The notes under the pieces were generated by a model, which was not told where the DNA came from, made no database searches, and worked only from the letters and a program-made list of their open reading frames with translations. A DNA stretch of 64,000 bases from JABURQ01 sp029243145 (GTDB taxonomy: Bacteria > Planctomycetota > Planctomycetia > Planctomycetales > Planctomycetaceae): NCBI GenBank assembly GCA_965660145.1, contig CBFHYX010000013.1, forward strand, positions 1 to 64,000. Reading direction: 5' to 3'. The number at the start of each line of letters is the position of its first letter. The stretch's first letter is position 1. Position numbers and translations under genes: made by a program. Shown here one piece after another: positions 55,673 to 64,000 of the stretch.

Positions 55673-55771
55673 CCCATAAGCGGATGCAGATGCCTCTTGT
55701 AGTGTGTCGATATCGGATCTAGCATGGAGGCTTAGGGGATCAGTGGGCCGCCATCTCTATCGGGATCTGTA

Positions 55772-57271
55772 ATGCTGAAAGTTCTCAGCCAGCATCGGAA
55801 CGTCTGTTCGGCGATCACTCGACGTGATCTGTTGCAAGTCGGAGGTCTCGGAGCCATCGGCCTGAGTCTTGACTCCTTGTTGTCTCAACCCGCGATTGCT
55901 GAAGACGTCGATCAGTCGACCGCTCCCGGGTTCGGTCAGGCGAAAAATTGCATTCTGCTGTTTTTGTATGGCTCGCCGAGTCAGCTTGAAACGTTCGACA
56001 TGAAGCCGGACGCACCCATTGAGATTCGTGGCCCGATGCAGCCAATTGCTTCTTCGCTGCCCGGCATGGATGTTTGTGAGTTGTTGCCAGAGACGGCAAA
56101 AGTGATGGATAAGACGACCATCATCCGGTCGATGACGCATCCTTACCCTATACACGGCGTTTCTTACGCGACGACCGGAGTTCCCGCCATTGATGTGGCG
56201 ATGGAACTTGCGCCGAACGATTTGCGACATCACCCGTACTTCGGCAGCGCGGTTGAGTATTTTGATCGCAAGAAGCGATCGGTTGTCGAAAGTTTCCCGC
56301 AGAATGTGGCGTTGCCATTTCATATGAGTTCCGAGCGAACCGGGGAAGTCTATCGCGCCGGGCCGTATGCCGCGTTCTTGGGGTCAACCTACAATCCCAT
56401 TTGGACGGAATACATCGGCAAAGCAACCAGGTCGGTCGAAAAAACACTCCGCGATGAAATTCTGGATTGCTGGGATCCTTATGTTGCCTGTGACAAGGAA
56501 AGTCATTTCCAATTGTCGGCCGCCAATCGTCCTGAAGACATTACCGTGGATCGATTGATTCGCCGTCGTTCACTGGTCGAGCAATTCGACCAAAACCGAC
56601 GACACCTCGAACAATCGCAAGCAGGGAAATCGTTATCCCGCATGCAAGAGTTGGCGTATTCGTTGATCAGTTCCGACAAAGTGGGTGAAGCCCTCGACCC
56701 ACGTCACGAATCAACCACGACTCAGGACCGTTACGGTCGAACCCTTTTCGGTCAATCCTGCTTGACGGCTCGACGCATGGTCGAATCGGGGACACGGTTG
56801 GTTTCGGTCTTCTGGGACGAGTACGGACTGGCCGGTGATGCCTGGGACACTCACTGGAATCACTTTCCGCGGATGAACGACCAATTGATGCCCGGTTTGG
56901 ACAAAGGGTTCGCCGGTTTGATCGGTGATCTTGATGACCGCGGGATGCTCGACGAAACATTGGTCGTTTGTTTGAGCGAACATGGCCGCACGCCGAAACT
57001 GAAAACCGGTCGCGGAGGTGGACGTGATCACTGGTCGCGAGCTTATTCGGTGGCGTTAGCGGGGGGAGGAATTGCCCGCGGCAAAGTGATCGGCAAAACT
57101 GATCAGCACGCCGGCGACGTAGCCGATAATCCGATTTCGCCCAAAGATGTTCTGGCGACCATGTACCATCTACTCGGCATCAATCCCTACCAAACTCTCC
57201 CCGATAAAACGGGCCGCCAGATGCCCCTCTTGCCAGAAGAAACTCGCGTCATCGAAGAAGCTTTGGCATAA
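55772..57271 (+). CDS. DUF1501 family protein
   Basis: A 499-residue exported protein of the sulfatase-like DUF1501 family, abundant in planctomycetes. The N-terminus has a twin-arginine motif (TRRDLLQVGG) followed by a hydrophobic stretch (GLGAIGLSLDSLLS), so Tat export is likely. Family blocks include FLYGSPSQLETFDMKPDAP, VSVFWDEYG, DTHWNHFPRMNDQLMPGLDKG and LSEHGRTPKL, with a closing GGGIARGKVIGKTD. The fold is alkaline-phosphatase-like. Catalysis is not established. It sits between a sulfatase and an esterase, which suggests a shared role in polymer breakdown. Confidence 0.93.
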   Translation: MLKVLSQHRNVCSAITRRDLLQVGGLGAIGLSLDSLLSQPAIAEDVDQSTAPGFGQAKNCILLFLYGSPSQLETFDMKPDAPIEIRGPMQPIASSLPGMDVCELLPETAKVMDKTTIIRSMTHPYPIHGVSYATTGVPAIDVAMELAPNDLRHHPYFGSAVEYFDRKKRSVVESFPQNVALPFHMSSERTGEVYRAGPYAAFLGSTYNPIWTEYIGKATRSVEKTLRDEILDCWDPYVACDKESHFQLSAANRPEDITVDRLIRRRSLVEQFDQNRRHLEQSQAGKSLSRMQELAYSLISSDKVGEALDPRHESTTTQDRYGRTLFGQSCLTARRMVESGTRLVSVFWDEYGLAGDAWDTHWNHFPRMNDQLMPGLDKGFAGLIGDLDDRGMLDETLVVCLSEHGRTPKLKTGRGGGRDHWSRAYSVALAGGGIARGKVIGKTDQHAGDVADNPISPKDVLATMYHLLGINPYQTLPDKTGRQMPLLPEETRVIEEALA

Positions 57272-57317
57272 TTGAAGGACACTGACTTTCTTCGAGTTTT
57301 CTGAAAGGGTACACCTG

Positions 57318-58388
57318 ATGTCTGGAACCTATCTGCGCTCCTGTTCCCTTCTAGCGGTTGTTCTGTCGTTGATTGCCACGCAACTTCCCGCACAGACACA
57401 GGAGGAGCAACTGAAAGTCTGGCTGAAGAAATTCCCGGCAGCCGACACCAACAAAGACGGCGTCCTCACCCGCGAAGAAGCGGTCAAATATCGAGACACC
57501 GTTCTCAAGAAACAACAAGCGAAACGCAAGCCGCAGCGAGTCGTGCCGACTCACGCGAATGTCAAATACGGCGAACATGATCGCAACGTCTTCGATCTCT
57601 GGTTACCCGAGAATATAGAGAGCACCTCGAAAGACGGCTATCCGCTGTTTGTCTATTTTCATGGTGGTGGATTTGTCGCGGGGGACAAATCGGGTTTCGA
57701 TCCATCGCCCTATCTGGAAAAAGGTCTCGCGGTTGTTTCGGCCAATTATCGATTTGTAGATGGTAAAGAGACACTCAGCCCCACGCCGATGCTCGACTCG
57801 GCTCGTGTGATTCAATTCCTCAGGCTTCATCATAAGAAATGGAACCTCGACCCGAACCGGATCGCATTGAGCGGAGGCTCCGCCGGCGTGGTGATCACAT
57901 TATGGATCGGCTATCACGACGATCTAGCCGACGCAACGAGTGACGACCCCGTATTGCGGCAATCAACTCGCGTGCAATGTTTAGTGCCTATCAACGGCCC
58001 GACCAATCTCGATCCGCATTGGATTACGGCAAACATGGGTGGACCAAAGCACGTCCACGGCAGCTTTCCCAAAATGTTTGGCGCTCCGATTACAGATAAT
58101 CTGCCTTCCGAGATGGTCGAACGCATCAAGGAAAGCTCACCGATTGAACATGTCTCAAAAGACGATCCGCCGACACTTTTAATTTACGGCGGACAACTCG
58201 AAGGCATCCCCTTACCGGAAACTGCCTCGACGGGCCTGCTGATTCATCATCCCTATTTCGGCAAGGTGCTGAAAGAAAAACTCGACGCCCTTAAGATACC
58301 GAACGACTTTTCTCACAAGTCAGATCCACGACGAGGCAGCGGATTGGATCTAACGCTCAATTGGCTGGATGAACACTTGTTGAAATAA
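57318..58388 (+). CDS. EF-hand/alpha-beta-hydrolase esterase
   Basis: A 356-residue exported protein. A signal peptide (about 1-26) is followed by an EF-hand (DTNKDGVLTREE, 43-54) that can bind calcium, then an alpha/beta hydrolase of the BD-FAE/carboxylesterase type. HGGG (115-118) forms the oxyanion hole, and Ser188 in GGSAG is the nucleophile. The late His/Asp cannot be placed with certainty. It probably removes acyl groups from polysaccharides. Its 3' end overlaps the oppositely directed fusion gene by 39 bases. Confidence 0.85.
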   Translation: MSGTYLRSCSLLAVVLSLIATQLPAQTQEEQLKVWLKKFPAADTNKDGVLTREEAVKYRDTVLKKQQAKRKPQRVVPTHANVKYGEHDRNVFDLWLPENIESTSKDGYPLFVYFHGGGFVAGDKSGFDPSPYLEKGLAVVSANYRFVDGKETLSPTPMLDSARVIQFLRLHHKKWNLDPNRIALSGGSAGVVITLWIGYHDDLADATSDDPVLRQSTRVQCLVPINGPTNLDPHWITANMGGPKHVHGSFPKMFGAPITDNLPSEMVERIKESSPIEHVSKDDPPTLLIYGGQLEGIPLPETASTGLLIHHPYFGKVLKEKLDALKIPNDFSHKSDPRRGSGLDLTLNWLDEHLLK

Positions 58389-60428
58389 ATCGGCAATCAA
58401 CAACTCCTTCAGCCTTACGTCGGCTTCTTTTTCGGCGGCGGTCATCACGTCTTTGATCATGACCGGTTTGCCGCCTTGGCGTTTACTTTCGTCGGCAGCC
58501 GACATGAAGGCGTAGATATCGAGCGTTTCTTCCGCTTCCACGGGGACTTTTCCCGACTTGAAGAACTTGACGACTTCTATCAGTAACGGTTCGTAGCCGG
58601 CGAATCCACCGATCTGATCGACCCCTTTTTCACCGAATGCCGTGCCGCCGTATCCTTTACCGCCTGCACGAATTCCGCGGAAGGTGCCGATGCGTTTGTC
58701 GTTCCAGACTCCCGTGACAACATCAAAATCGGGAGTCGCCGAACGAGTGACCGATTCAATGCCCGGCCCCATGACGGTGAAGAGTGTTTCGACGCCGTGA
58801 ATACCGTACCAGTATAGATCGGGATGCGTCTCTTCCAACGAGCAGGGGGAATACGCATCGCAACCGGTGATTTTTCCGATTTTCTCTCCACTCCGAAGTG
58901 CCTGAGCGTTGGGAGTGAATCGCAACGAAGAAGACGAGAAGACGGGAACATCAAACTTCTCAGCCGCTTTGAAGATCGCAATGGCGTCAGAGAGAGAACC
59001 GGCAATCGGCTTGTCAATGAAGACCGGCTTGCCCGCTTTGAGACACGGGATGAGTTGTTCGAGGTGTGGGCGACCATCGTTTGTTTCCAACAGCACGGCA
59101 TCTACCTTGGTCAACATTTCTTCGATGCTGGGAACAATTTCGACACCCATGCCCGAAAGTGTTTTGACGTAACCTTCCACTCGGCTGGTACTCGATTCAA
59201 TATCGGGAGAGCCTTTGGGGTACGCGGCGACGATGCGGCAATTGGCGAATTCCGGTTTGGGGTTTTCCGTGTTGATCGATTTTGTGAACGCGATGACGTG
59301 AGAGGTATCAAGACCAATGATGCCGATGTTGAGCATGTCCACTTTCTTTTCTTCTTTGGGTTCGTCGGCCATGGCAAGTGCTCCCGCGACCGCGCTAAGC
59401 GGGCCAGAGAGATTCCAGACGGAGAGGGTTTCATCGCTGCTACCCACTGCCAGCGTTTTACCATCGGGATGAAGAGACACAGAATTGATTTTGTCTTCGT
59501 GGGCTTCAATGCGACCGATTTCGTCCCCTGAATCTCGTAGCCAGATCGAGACATCATTCTTCCCCTTGGCACGTCCACCTCCACCACTGATGGCGACCGC
59601 ACCGTTATCAATCATGATAACGCTATTCACGGGACGAGCTTGTCCCGCGTAAAAACCGAGTGCCTTGTGTGTGGCAACATCGTAGACGTTTACTTTTTCA
59701 TCCAGTCCACCGGTCAACAGATACTTACCATTTTTGGAAAACGTCGCCGTGAAGGCGGCGCGTTCGTGATCGACGAGGTCGGCGAGTAACTCTCCCGACT
59801 CGGCATTCCAAAGTTTAACTTCTCCCGGTCGGGTGATTCGGTTTTCATCACCGGCCACAGACGCCAGATATTTTCCGTCAGCAGAGACGGCCACTCCATG
59901 AACGGGATAGCCGTGACCTTTCAAAGTGCGAATGAGTTTCTGATCGGGCAAGGCGACTTGATGAATGTTTTCTCCTTCGGTCGAACCGACAATCCATTGT
60001 CCCTCTGGATGAAAAGCAATTCCCGTGACATAGCCGAGCGGTTTTCCGGGCAGCACGGTCGGTTTGAGATCGGGGATCGAATAAATGGCCCAGTCCTGAT
60101 AGTAGCCGACGGCGAGTTCTGGTTTCTGGGGATGCCAGGCGAATGATTTGACATCACCGGCGGGGATGGCGACTTTTTTGATCAGCTCATAATTTGTCGT
60201 CTCATACAAATGCAGTTCTTCATAAGAACCGGCGGCTAAATATTTGCCATCAGGCGAATAGGCGACGCTCATGACGGCGTAGGGGAAACCGGTCAGTTTG
60301 GCGATTTGTTTGGCGGGAAGTTTTTTAACATCAGGGCCTTGAGCCGTCCCGGCTGTCGTGAAGACAACCAGTAAAGTACAGGCGGCCAGAGTCAGTGGGA
60401 GAGATCGAGTCATCATATTTCGTAACAT
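58350..60428 (-). CDS. WD40 repeat-Gfo/Idh/MocA oxidoreductase fusion
   Basis: A 692-residue exported protein. After the signal peptide (MMTRSLPLTLAACTLLVVFTTAG) come about seven WD40-type blades (about 45-342; for example VMSVAYSPDGKYLAAGSY and VNSVSLHPDGKTLAVGSSD). A hydrophobic, Ala-rich stretch (LSAVAGALAMADEP, 344-357) looks like a buried second signal peptide. Then an NAD-binding Gfo/Idh/MocA domain begins MLNIGIIGLDTSH (about 365) with DKPIAGS near 473 in place of the usual EKP. The two halves are usually separate genes. The frame is continuous. Overlaps the esterase gene at its 3' end. Confidence 0.83.
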   Translation of the reverse strand: MLRNMMTRSLPLTLAACTLLVVFTTAGTAQGPDVKKLPAKQIAKLTGFPYAVMSVAYSPDGKYLAAGSYEELHLYETTNYELIKKVAIPAGDVKSFAWHPQKPELAVGYYQDWAIYSIPDLKPTVLPGKPLGYVTGIAFHPEGQWIVGSTEGENIHQVALPDQKLIRTLKGHGYPVHGVAVSADGKYLASVAGDENRITRPGEVKLWNAESGELLADLVDHERAAFTATFSKNGKYLLTGGLDEKVNVYDVATHKALGFYAGQARPVNSVIMIDNGAVAISGGGGRAKGKNDVSIWLRDSGDEIGRIEAHEDKINSVSLHPDGKTLAVGSSDETLSVWNLSGPLSAVAGALAMADEPKEEKKVDMLNIGIIGLDTSHVIAFTKSINTENPKPEFANCRIVAAYPKGSPDIESSTSRVEGYVKTLSGMGVEIVPSIEEMLTKVDAVLLETNDGRPHLEQLIPCLKAGKPVFIDKPIAGSLSDAIAIFKAAEKFDVPVFSSSSLRFTPNAQALRSGEKIGKITGCDAYSPCSLEETHPDLYWYGIHGVETLFTVMGPGIESVTRSATPDFDVVTGVWNDKRIGTFRGIRAGGKGYGGTAFGEKGVDQIGGFAGYEPLLIEVVKFFKSGKVPVEAEETLDIYAFMSAADESKRQGGKPVMIKDVMTAAEKEADVRLKELLIADLFQQVFIQPIER

Positions 60429-60821
60429 AAGTCACTTTCTGAGTTTTCAGTACAACAGGCTGCTCATTGAGTGTCTCACTTAGATGAGAGCTTATCTGGC
60501 TGTTTGTAAATTCTTTGGAGTGATTTTGTTCCAGTAATCCCTCTCCTCCCGAGGAGGAGAGGGTGGCATGCAGGTTGCCAAGATTTTCAATACTGATCGA
60601 ATTTTCCAAAGCCGCGGACTACTGAAATAAGCCTCTAAAAAACGCGACACGACACTAATTTGATTATCAGACCCGGCGGTCGATATTGCAACTACTGATT
60701 CGTAGAAGTGAACGCTTTCTTTCAGGTCGTCAGTTCTGGAAATGCGGCGACTTTCGGGTTACGCTGGTAGGATGCAGAAATGCGTGTTCAAAATATCCTT
60801 CCTCTATGATTCCTACCATAT
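60429..60821. other. Divergent intergenic region
   Basis: About 390 bases between the fusion gene and cstA. It holds one strong hairpin (listed separately). Short frames here are shadows of the fusion gene or lack protein content. Confidence 0.5.
60539..60563. repeat. Perfect 11-bp hairpin, CCTCTCCTCC type
   Basis: Arms CCCTCTCCTCC (60539-60549) and GGAGGAGAGGG (60553-60563) with a CGA loop. No T-tract. The all-pyrimidine/all-purine arms resemble a dispersed intergenic repeat or a sequestering element; it does not sit at the cstA ribosome-binding site. Confidence 0.6.
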
Positions 60822-62711
60822 ATGACCACCTTGCTCATTGCCGTCGGTGCGTTCGTCGGATATCTGGTCGCCTACCACACTTACGGGCGATGGCTATCTC
60901 AGAAGATCTTCAACCTCGATCCCGAGGCGGAAGTTCCCAGTCATCAATTACGCGATAACGTCGATTTCGTGCCGACAAAAAAAGAAGTCATCTTCGGGCA
61001 TCATTTTACTTCCATTGCCGGCACGGGGCCGATAGTTGGTCCGGCGATTGCCGTCTTCTGGGGATGGTTGCCGGCCCTGTTGTGGGTGCTGTTCGGTTCG
61101 ATCTTCATTGGCGCGGTTCACGACTTTGGAGCTTTGGTGGTCTCTTTGAGAAATCGGGGGCAGACGGTCGGCGAAGTGGCGGGACGATTGATCAACCCCC
61201 GTGCGCGGTTGCTGTTTTTGTTAATTCTCTTTTTCGCCCTCACGATCGTGCTGGCGATTTTCGGCTTGGTGATCGCAACCATTTTCGCCATTTATCCTCA
61301 ATCGGTCTTGTCGGTTTGGATCGAGATTCCCATCGCGGTCATCATCGGATACTGGGTGTACCGGAAAGGGGGCGGCTTGTTGATCCCGTCCATCATTGCC
61401 CTCGCTTTGATGTATGGAGCGATCTGGCTGGGCGCTTATCACTTGCCGATCAGCTTGCCCGAAGCTTGGGGGAATCCGATTGTCATCTGGACGGTGGCTT
61501 TATTAGCCTATTGTTTCATTGCGTCGGTGCTGCCGGTTTGGGTCTTGTTGCAACCACGCGATTACATTAACAGTCACCAACTGGTGCTGGCCCTCGGCCT
61601 GTTGATGTTGGGCGTTGTGATCGCAGGACTGACGGGAAGTGCCGACTTGGTCGGTAGTGCTCCGGCGATTGCCGAGAGTTCACCTGCCGGGGCTCCGCCG
61701 ATCTGGCCGTTCCTGTTTATCACGATTGCTTGTGGTGCGTGCAGCGGTTTTCATTGTCTGGTGAGTAGCGGCACGACCAGCAAACAACTCGAAAATGAGC
61801 AAGACGCTCAGTATGTCGCGTACGGCTCGATGCTTCTCGAAGGAGGACTTGCAGTCCTCGTGATTCTCGCCTGTTGTGCGGGAGTCGGTATGGGAAAATT
61901 TGACCGGATTGACTCCGGGGAATACGTGGCGGCGATGTCGACCGCTGGAGAACCACTAGTTGGTCGCGAAGCCTGGAACACCCGCTACGACCTGACAAAA
62001 GGTTGGGGAGCATTCGGATTGGGTGCGAAAGTGGGAGCCTTCATCGAAGGAGGAGCCAATTTTCTGTCGAGCATCGGTATCCCGTTACGATTGGGGATCG
62101 GCATCATTGCGGTGTTAGTGGCGAGTTTTGCCGCCACGACATTAGATACCGCAACGCGATTACAGCGTTACGTTGTTCAGGAGCTGGGGCAGACCCTCAG
62201 AATCAAGCCTCTAACCAACAAATTTGTCGCGACAGGCTTCGCCGTTTTTCTCGGTGGAGCTCTGGCCATGATGCCCGCTCCGGGAAAAGGGGCCGGCACG
62301 GGAGGACTAATTCTTTGGCCGCTGTTTGGGGCCACGAATCAATTACTGGCCGGTTTAGCATTTATGGTGATTGTCTTTTATCTCTGGCGTCGCGGGAAAC
62401 CGATCTGGTTTGCCGCGATCCCGATGGTGGCCATGTTGATCATGCCGGCCTGGGCGCTGGGCTGGCAACTCTTTAATGCAAACTCTGGTTGGGCGTGGCC
62501 ATTAGTGGCAATGCTGAAAGGAGATCAGGAGTGGGCCTGGCAACAGACTCATTTGCTGTTTGCCATCGGCATCGGCACACTGGCTCTGCAAGCCTGGATG
62601 ATCGTGGAGGGATTGCTTATCTGGTCGAAAGTCAAAGGAGTCATTGAAGAACCATTGCCGCCACTCACTGCAAAACCCGCGACAGCATCAACCGAATCGA
62701 TGCCTTGCTGA
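60822..62711 (+). CDS. cstA: Carbon starvation protein CstA, peptide/pyruvate transporter type
   Basis: A 629-residue inner-membrane transporter with about 16 helices. The N-terminal CstA block AYHTYGRWLSQKIFNLDP, the GHHFTSIAGTGPIVGPAIA motif and the GAVHDFGALVVSLRN segment are typical, as is the late AATTLDTATRLQRYVVQELG. Members take up peptides or pyruvate on nutrient limitation. Length is that of the shorter CstA group. The ATG at 60822 is the first in frame. Monocistronic; ThuA follows 55 bases later. Confidence 0.93.
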   Translation: MTTLLIAVGAFVGYLVAYHTYGRWLSQKIFNLDPEAEVPSHQLRDNVDFVPTKKEVIFGHHFTSIAGTGPIVGPAIAVFWGWLPALLWVLFGSIFIGAVHDFGALVVSLRNRGQTVGEVAGRLINPRARLLFLLILFFALTIVLAIFGLVIATIFAIYPQSVLSVWIEIPIAVIIGYWVYRKGGGLLIPSIIALALMYGAIWLGAYHLPISLPEAWGNPIVIWTVALLAYCFIASVLPVWVLLQPRDYINSHQLVLALGLLMLGVVIAGLTGSADLVGSAPAIAESSPAGAPPIWPFLFITIACGACSGFHCLVSSGTTSKQLENEQDAQYVAYGSMLLEGGLAVLVILACCAGVGMGKFDRIDSGEYVAAMSTAGEPLVGREAWNTRYDLTKGWGAFGLGAKVGAFIEGGANFLSSIGIPLRLGIGIIAVLVASFAATTLDTATRLQRYVVQELGQTLRIKPLTNKFVATGFAVFLGGALAMMPAPGKGAGTGGLILWPLFGATNQLLAGLAFMVIVFYLWRRGKPIWFAAIPMVAMLIMPAWALGWQLFNANSGWAWPLVAMLKGDQEWAWQQTHLLFAIGIGTLALQAWMIVEGLLIWSKVKGVIEEPLPPLTAKPATASTESMPC

Positions 62712-62766
62712 CGAATATCATTTTCAGACACACACATTATAATGCCCAAGTAGAAGGGGATTACTC

Positions 62767-63654
62767 ATGAAACATTTCCTGCTGACTCTCGCTGTCGGAC
62801 TGTCGTTGTTGGCGTCCCAAACAGTCAATGCTGCCGAGAAACTGAAGTTGTTGATTGTGGATGGTCAGAACAATCATAAATGGCAAGCTACGTCGCCCAT
62901 CTTGAAACAGTTCCTTTCAGACACGGGACGTTTTGATGTGTCTGTGGCGACCAGTCCTGCGAAGGGGTCACCCGCCGAAGCTTGGGACAAATTCGCTCCC
63001 GAGTTTTCTGCGTACGATGTCGTTCTCAGTAATTACAACGGCGAAGAATGGCCGATGCGTGTGAAGACCGACCTTGAACAGTATGTCGCCGGAGGCGGCG
63101 CGCTGGTCATTGTCCATGCCGCCAATAACGCATTCCCCAATTGGCCCGCTTGGAATCAGATGATCGGCCTCGGCTGGAGAAACAATAAATTTGGAAATCG
63201 TGTGATTGTGGACGAAGAGGGTGAAAAAGTGGTCGTGCCGGCAGGTGAAGGACCGGGAGCCGGACATGGCAGCCAGCACGAGTTTGCGGTTCGCGTGCGC
63301 GATACCGAACATCCCGTCACTCAAGGGATGGCGGCCGAATGGATGCACTCCAAAGACGAACTGTATCACGGTCAACGCGGACCGGCACAAAGCATGAATA
63401 TTCTGGCGACAGCCTTTTCAGACACGGACCCTGAGAAACGTGGGACGGGTGCTCACGAACCGATGATCTGGTGGATCCCTTACGGCAAAGGCCGCGTGTT
63501 TACAACACTTCTGGGTCATGCCGATTACTCGATGAAATGTGTTGGTTTCCAATCAGTCGTTGCGCGGGGCAGTGAATGGGCGGCAACCGGCGAAGTGACC
63601 TTGCCGATTCCTGACAATTTTCCGACTGCCGAAAAAACGTCTTCTGTCGAGTAA
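62767..63654 (+). CDS. Secreted ThuA-domain protein
   Basis: A 295-residue exported protein with a signal peptide (FLLTLAVGLSLLASQTVNA). The body is a ThuA/class I glutamine-amidotransferase-like domain: LLIVDGQNNHKWQATSPILK at the start, DVVLSNYNGEEWP, GGGALVIVHAANNAFPNW and the late EPMIWWIPYGKGRVFTTLLGH. ThuA is linked to trehalose and disaccharide use in rhizobia, and such proteins are common in planctomycete sugar clusters; the exact reaction is unknown. Follows cstA. Confidence 0.9.
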   Translation: MKHFLLTLAVGLSLLASQTVNAAEKLKLLIVDGQNNHKWQATSPILKQFLSDTGRFDVSVATSPAKGSPAEAWDKFAPEFSAYDVVLSNYNGEEWPMRVKTDLEQYVAGGGALVIVHAANNAFPNWPAWNQMIGLGWRNNKFGNRVIVDEEGEKVVVPAGEGPGAGHGSQHEFAVRVRDTEHPVTQGMAAEWMHSKDELYHGQRGPAQSMNILATAFSDTDPEKRGTGAHEPMIWWIPYGKGRVFTTLLGHADYSMKCVGFQSVVARGSEWAATGEVTLPIPDNFPTAEKTSSVE

Positions 63655-63670
63655 GCGATAAATTGATCTC

Positions 63671-64000
63671 ATGAACGATACCGATGTGGTCTTTCCAGCC
63701 GATCGCGAGAGCCTCCGACGCATCCAGTTACAAAAATTGACTGGCATGTGTCGCGAGCTGTCTCATGCGAATCCTTTCTGGACGCAACGTCTGGAAAGTG
63801 TTGGTCTGGATGCGGCTGCCATCGATAGTTGGGACGCGTTCGCGCAAATTCCGTTGTTACAAAAGAGCGATTTGGTCGCCTGTCATGCGGCCAATCCTCC
63901 CTACTCCTCCAACTTGACCTACCCTTTGGTGCGGTACTCGCGACTGCATCAAACTTCGGGAACGACCGGTAAACCACTCCGCTGGCTGGATACTCCCGCC
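63671..64000 (+). CDS. PaaK-like AMP-forming ligase, N-terminal part
   Basis: The first 110 residues of a gene that continues beyond the window. KLTGMCRELSHANPFWTQRLESVGL and the WDAFAQIPLLQKSDLV segment match the N-terminal helices of phenylacetate-CoA ligase, and HQTSGTTGKPLRW is the AMP-binding P-loop of the adenylate-forming superfamily. The acid substrate cannot be told from this part. It begins 17 bases after ThuA. Confidence 0.85.
   Translation, partial: MNDTDVVFPADRESLRRIQLQKLTGMCRELSHANPFWTQRLESVGLDAAAIDSWDAFAQIPLLQKSDLVACHAANPPYSSNLTYPLVRYSRLHQTSGTTGKPLRWLDTPA

Noticed and set aside
60331..60609. 92-codon frame overlapping the start of the fusion gene
   Set aside because: It overlaps the signal peptide region of a well-supported gene in another frame and has no domain.

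Overview
The window looks like a chromosomal stretch of a planctomycete (phylum Planctomycetota; the genus cannot be told from the sequence alone). The signs are a PVC-type beta-propeller/HEAT/CxxCH cytochrome protein, a secreted sulfatase followed by a DUF1501 protein, DUF1570, DUF4380 and DUF6655-like proteins, bacterial LRR lipoproteins, a WD40-oxidoreductase fusion, ThuA and CstA. GC content is moderate. Genes sit on both strands in short operons. No rRNA, tRNA or CRISPR array was found.

Layout. 1-9.2 kb: a receiver-only regulator, an NhaD-like antiporter, small and secreted proteins, a DUF4153/DUF4173 membrane protein, and a minus-strand group of a small membrane protein, a DUF1570 metallopeptidase-like lipoprotein and rnc. 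9.5-13.4 kb: TatD, a sulfotransferase and a non-canonical Nramp transporter. 13.4-15.3 kb: a small accessory island with two short genes (zinc ribbon, DUF4926) and a truncated phage portal gene. 15.3-25.4 kb: MMPL transporter, PfkB kinase, LRR lipoprotein, polX, and a 39-residue zinc-ribbon gene too short for ordinary gene calling. 25.4-30.8 kb: the flagellar block flhA-flhF-flhG-fliA on the minus strand. 31-40.8 kb: a shikimate-kinase-like protein with an extra N-terminal domain, the large PVC cytochrome protein, ispH, a glmS gene carrying a nonsense codon and a frameshift, and two glycosyltransferases of cell-surface glycan type. 41-45.7 kb: pyrF, aroE and a coupled histidine kinase/NtrC-type regulator pair. 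45.7-47.7 kb: a repeat-rich stretch around a His/Asn/Gly-rich secreted protein. 47.7-52.8 kb: a secreted protein, 5-formyl-THF cyclo-ligase, a hydroxyacid dehydrogenase, dapA, a degenerate GspE-like protein and a SET-domain protein. 52.8-53.8 kb: a tandemly duplicated non-coding repeat module. 54.3-64 kb: sulfatase, DUF1501, EF-hand esterase, WD40-oxidoreductase fusion, cstA, ThuA and the start of a PaaK-like ligase.

How the parts fit together. The flagellar block supplies export-gate, placement and sigma-28 functions. The last 10 kb is a typical planctomycete set for scavenging sulfated or esterified polysaccharides. ispH, glmS, dapA, aroE, pyrF and rnc are housekeeping genes scattered between accessory ones. 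No complete, clearly undescribed system was found. The best leads are proteins that keep a family fold but have lost the defining catalytic or contact motif (the NtrC-type regulator without GAFTGA, the GspE-like protein without a P-loop lysine, the shikimate-kinase-like protein, the Nramp-like protein and the AroE variant), the broken glmS, the tiny zinc-ribbon gene and the intergenic repeat families.
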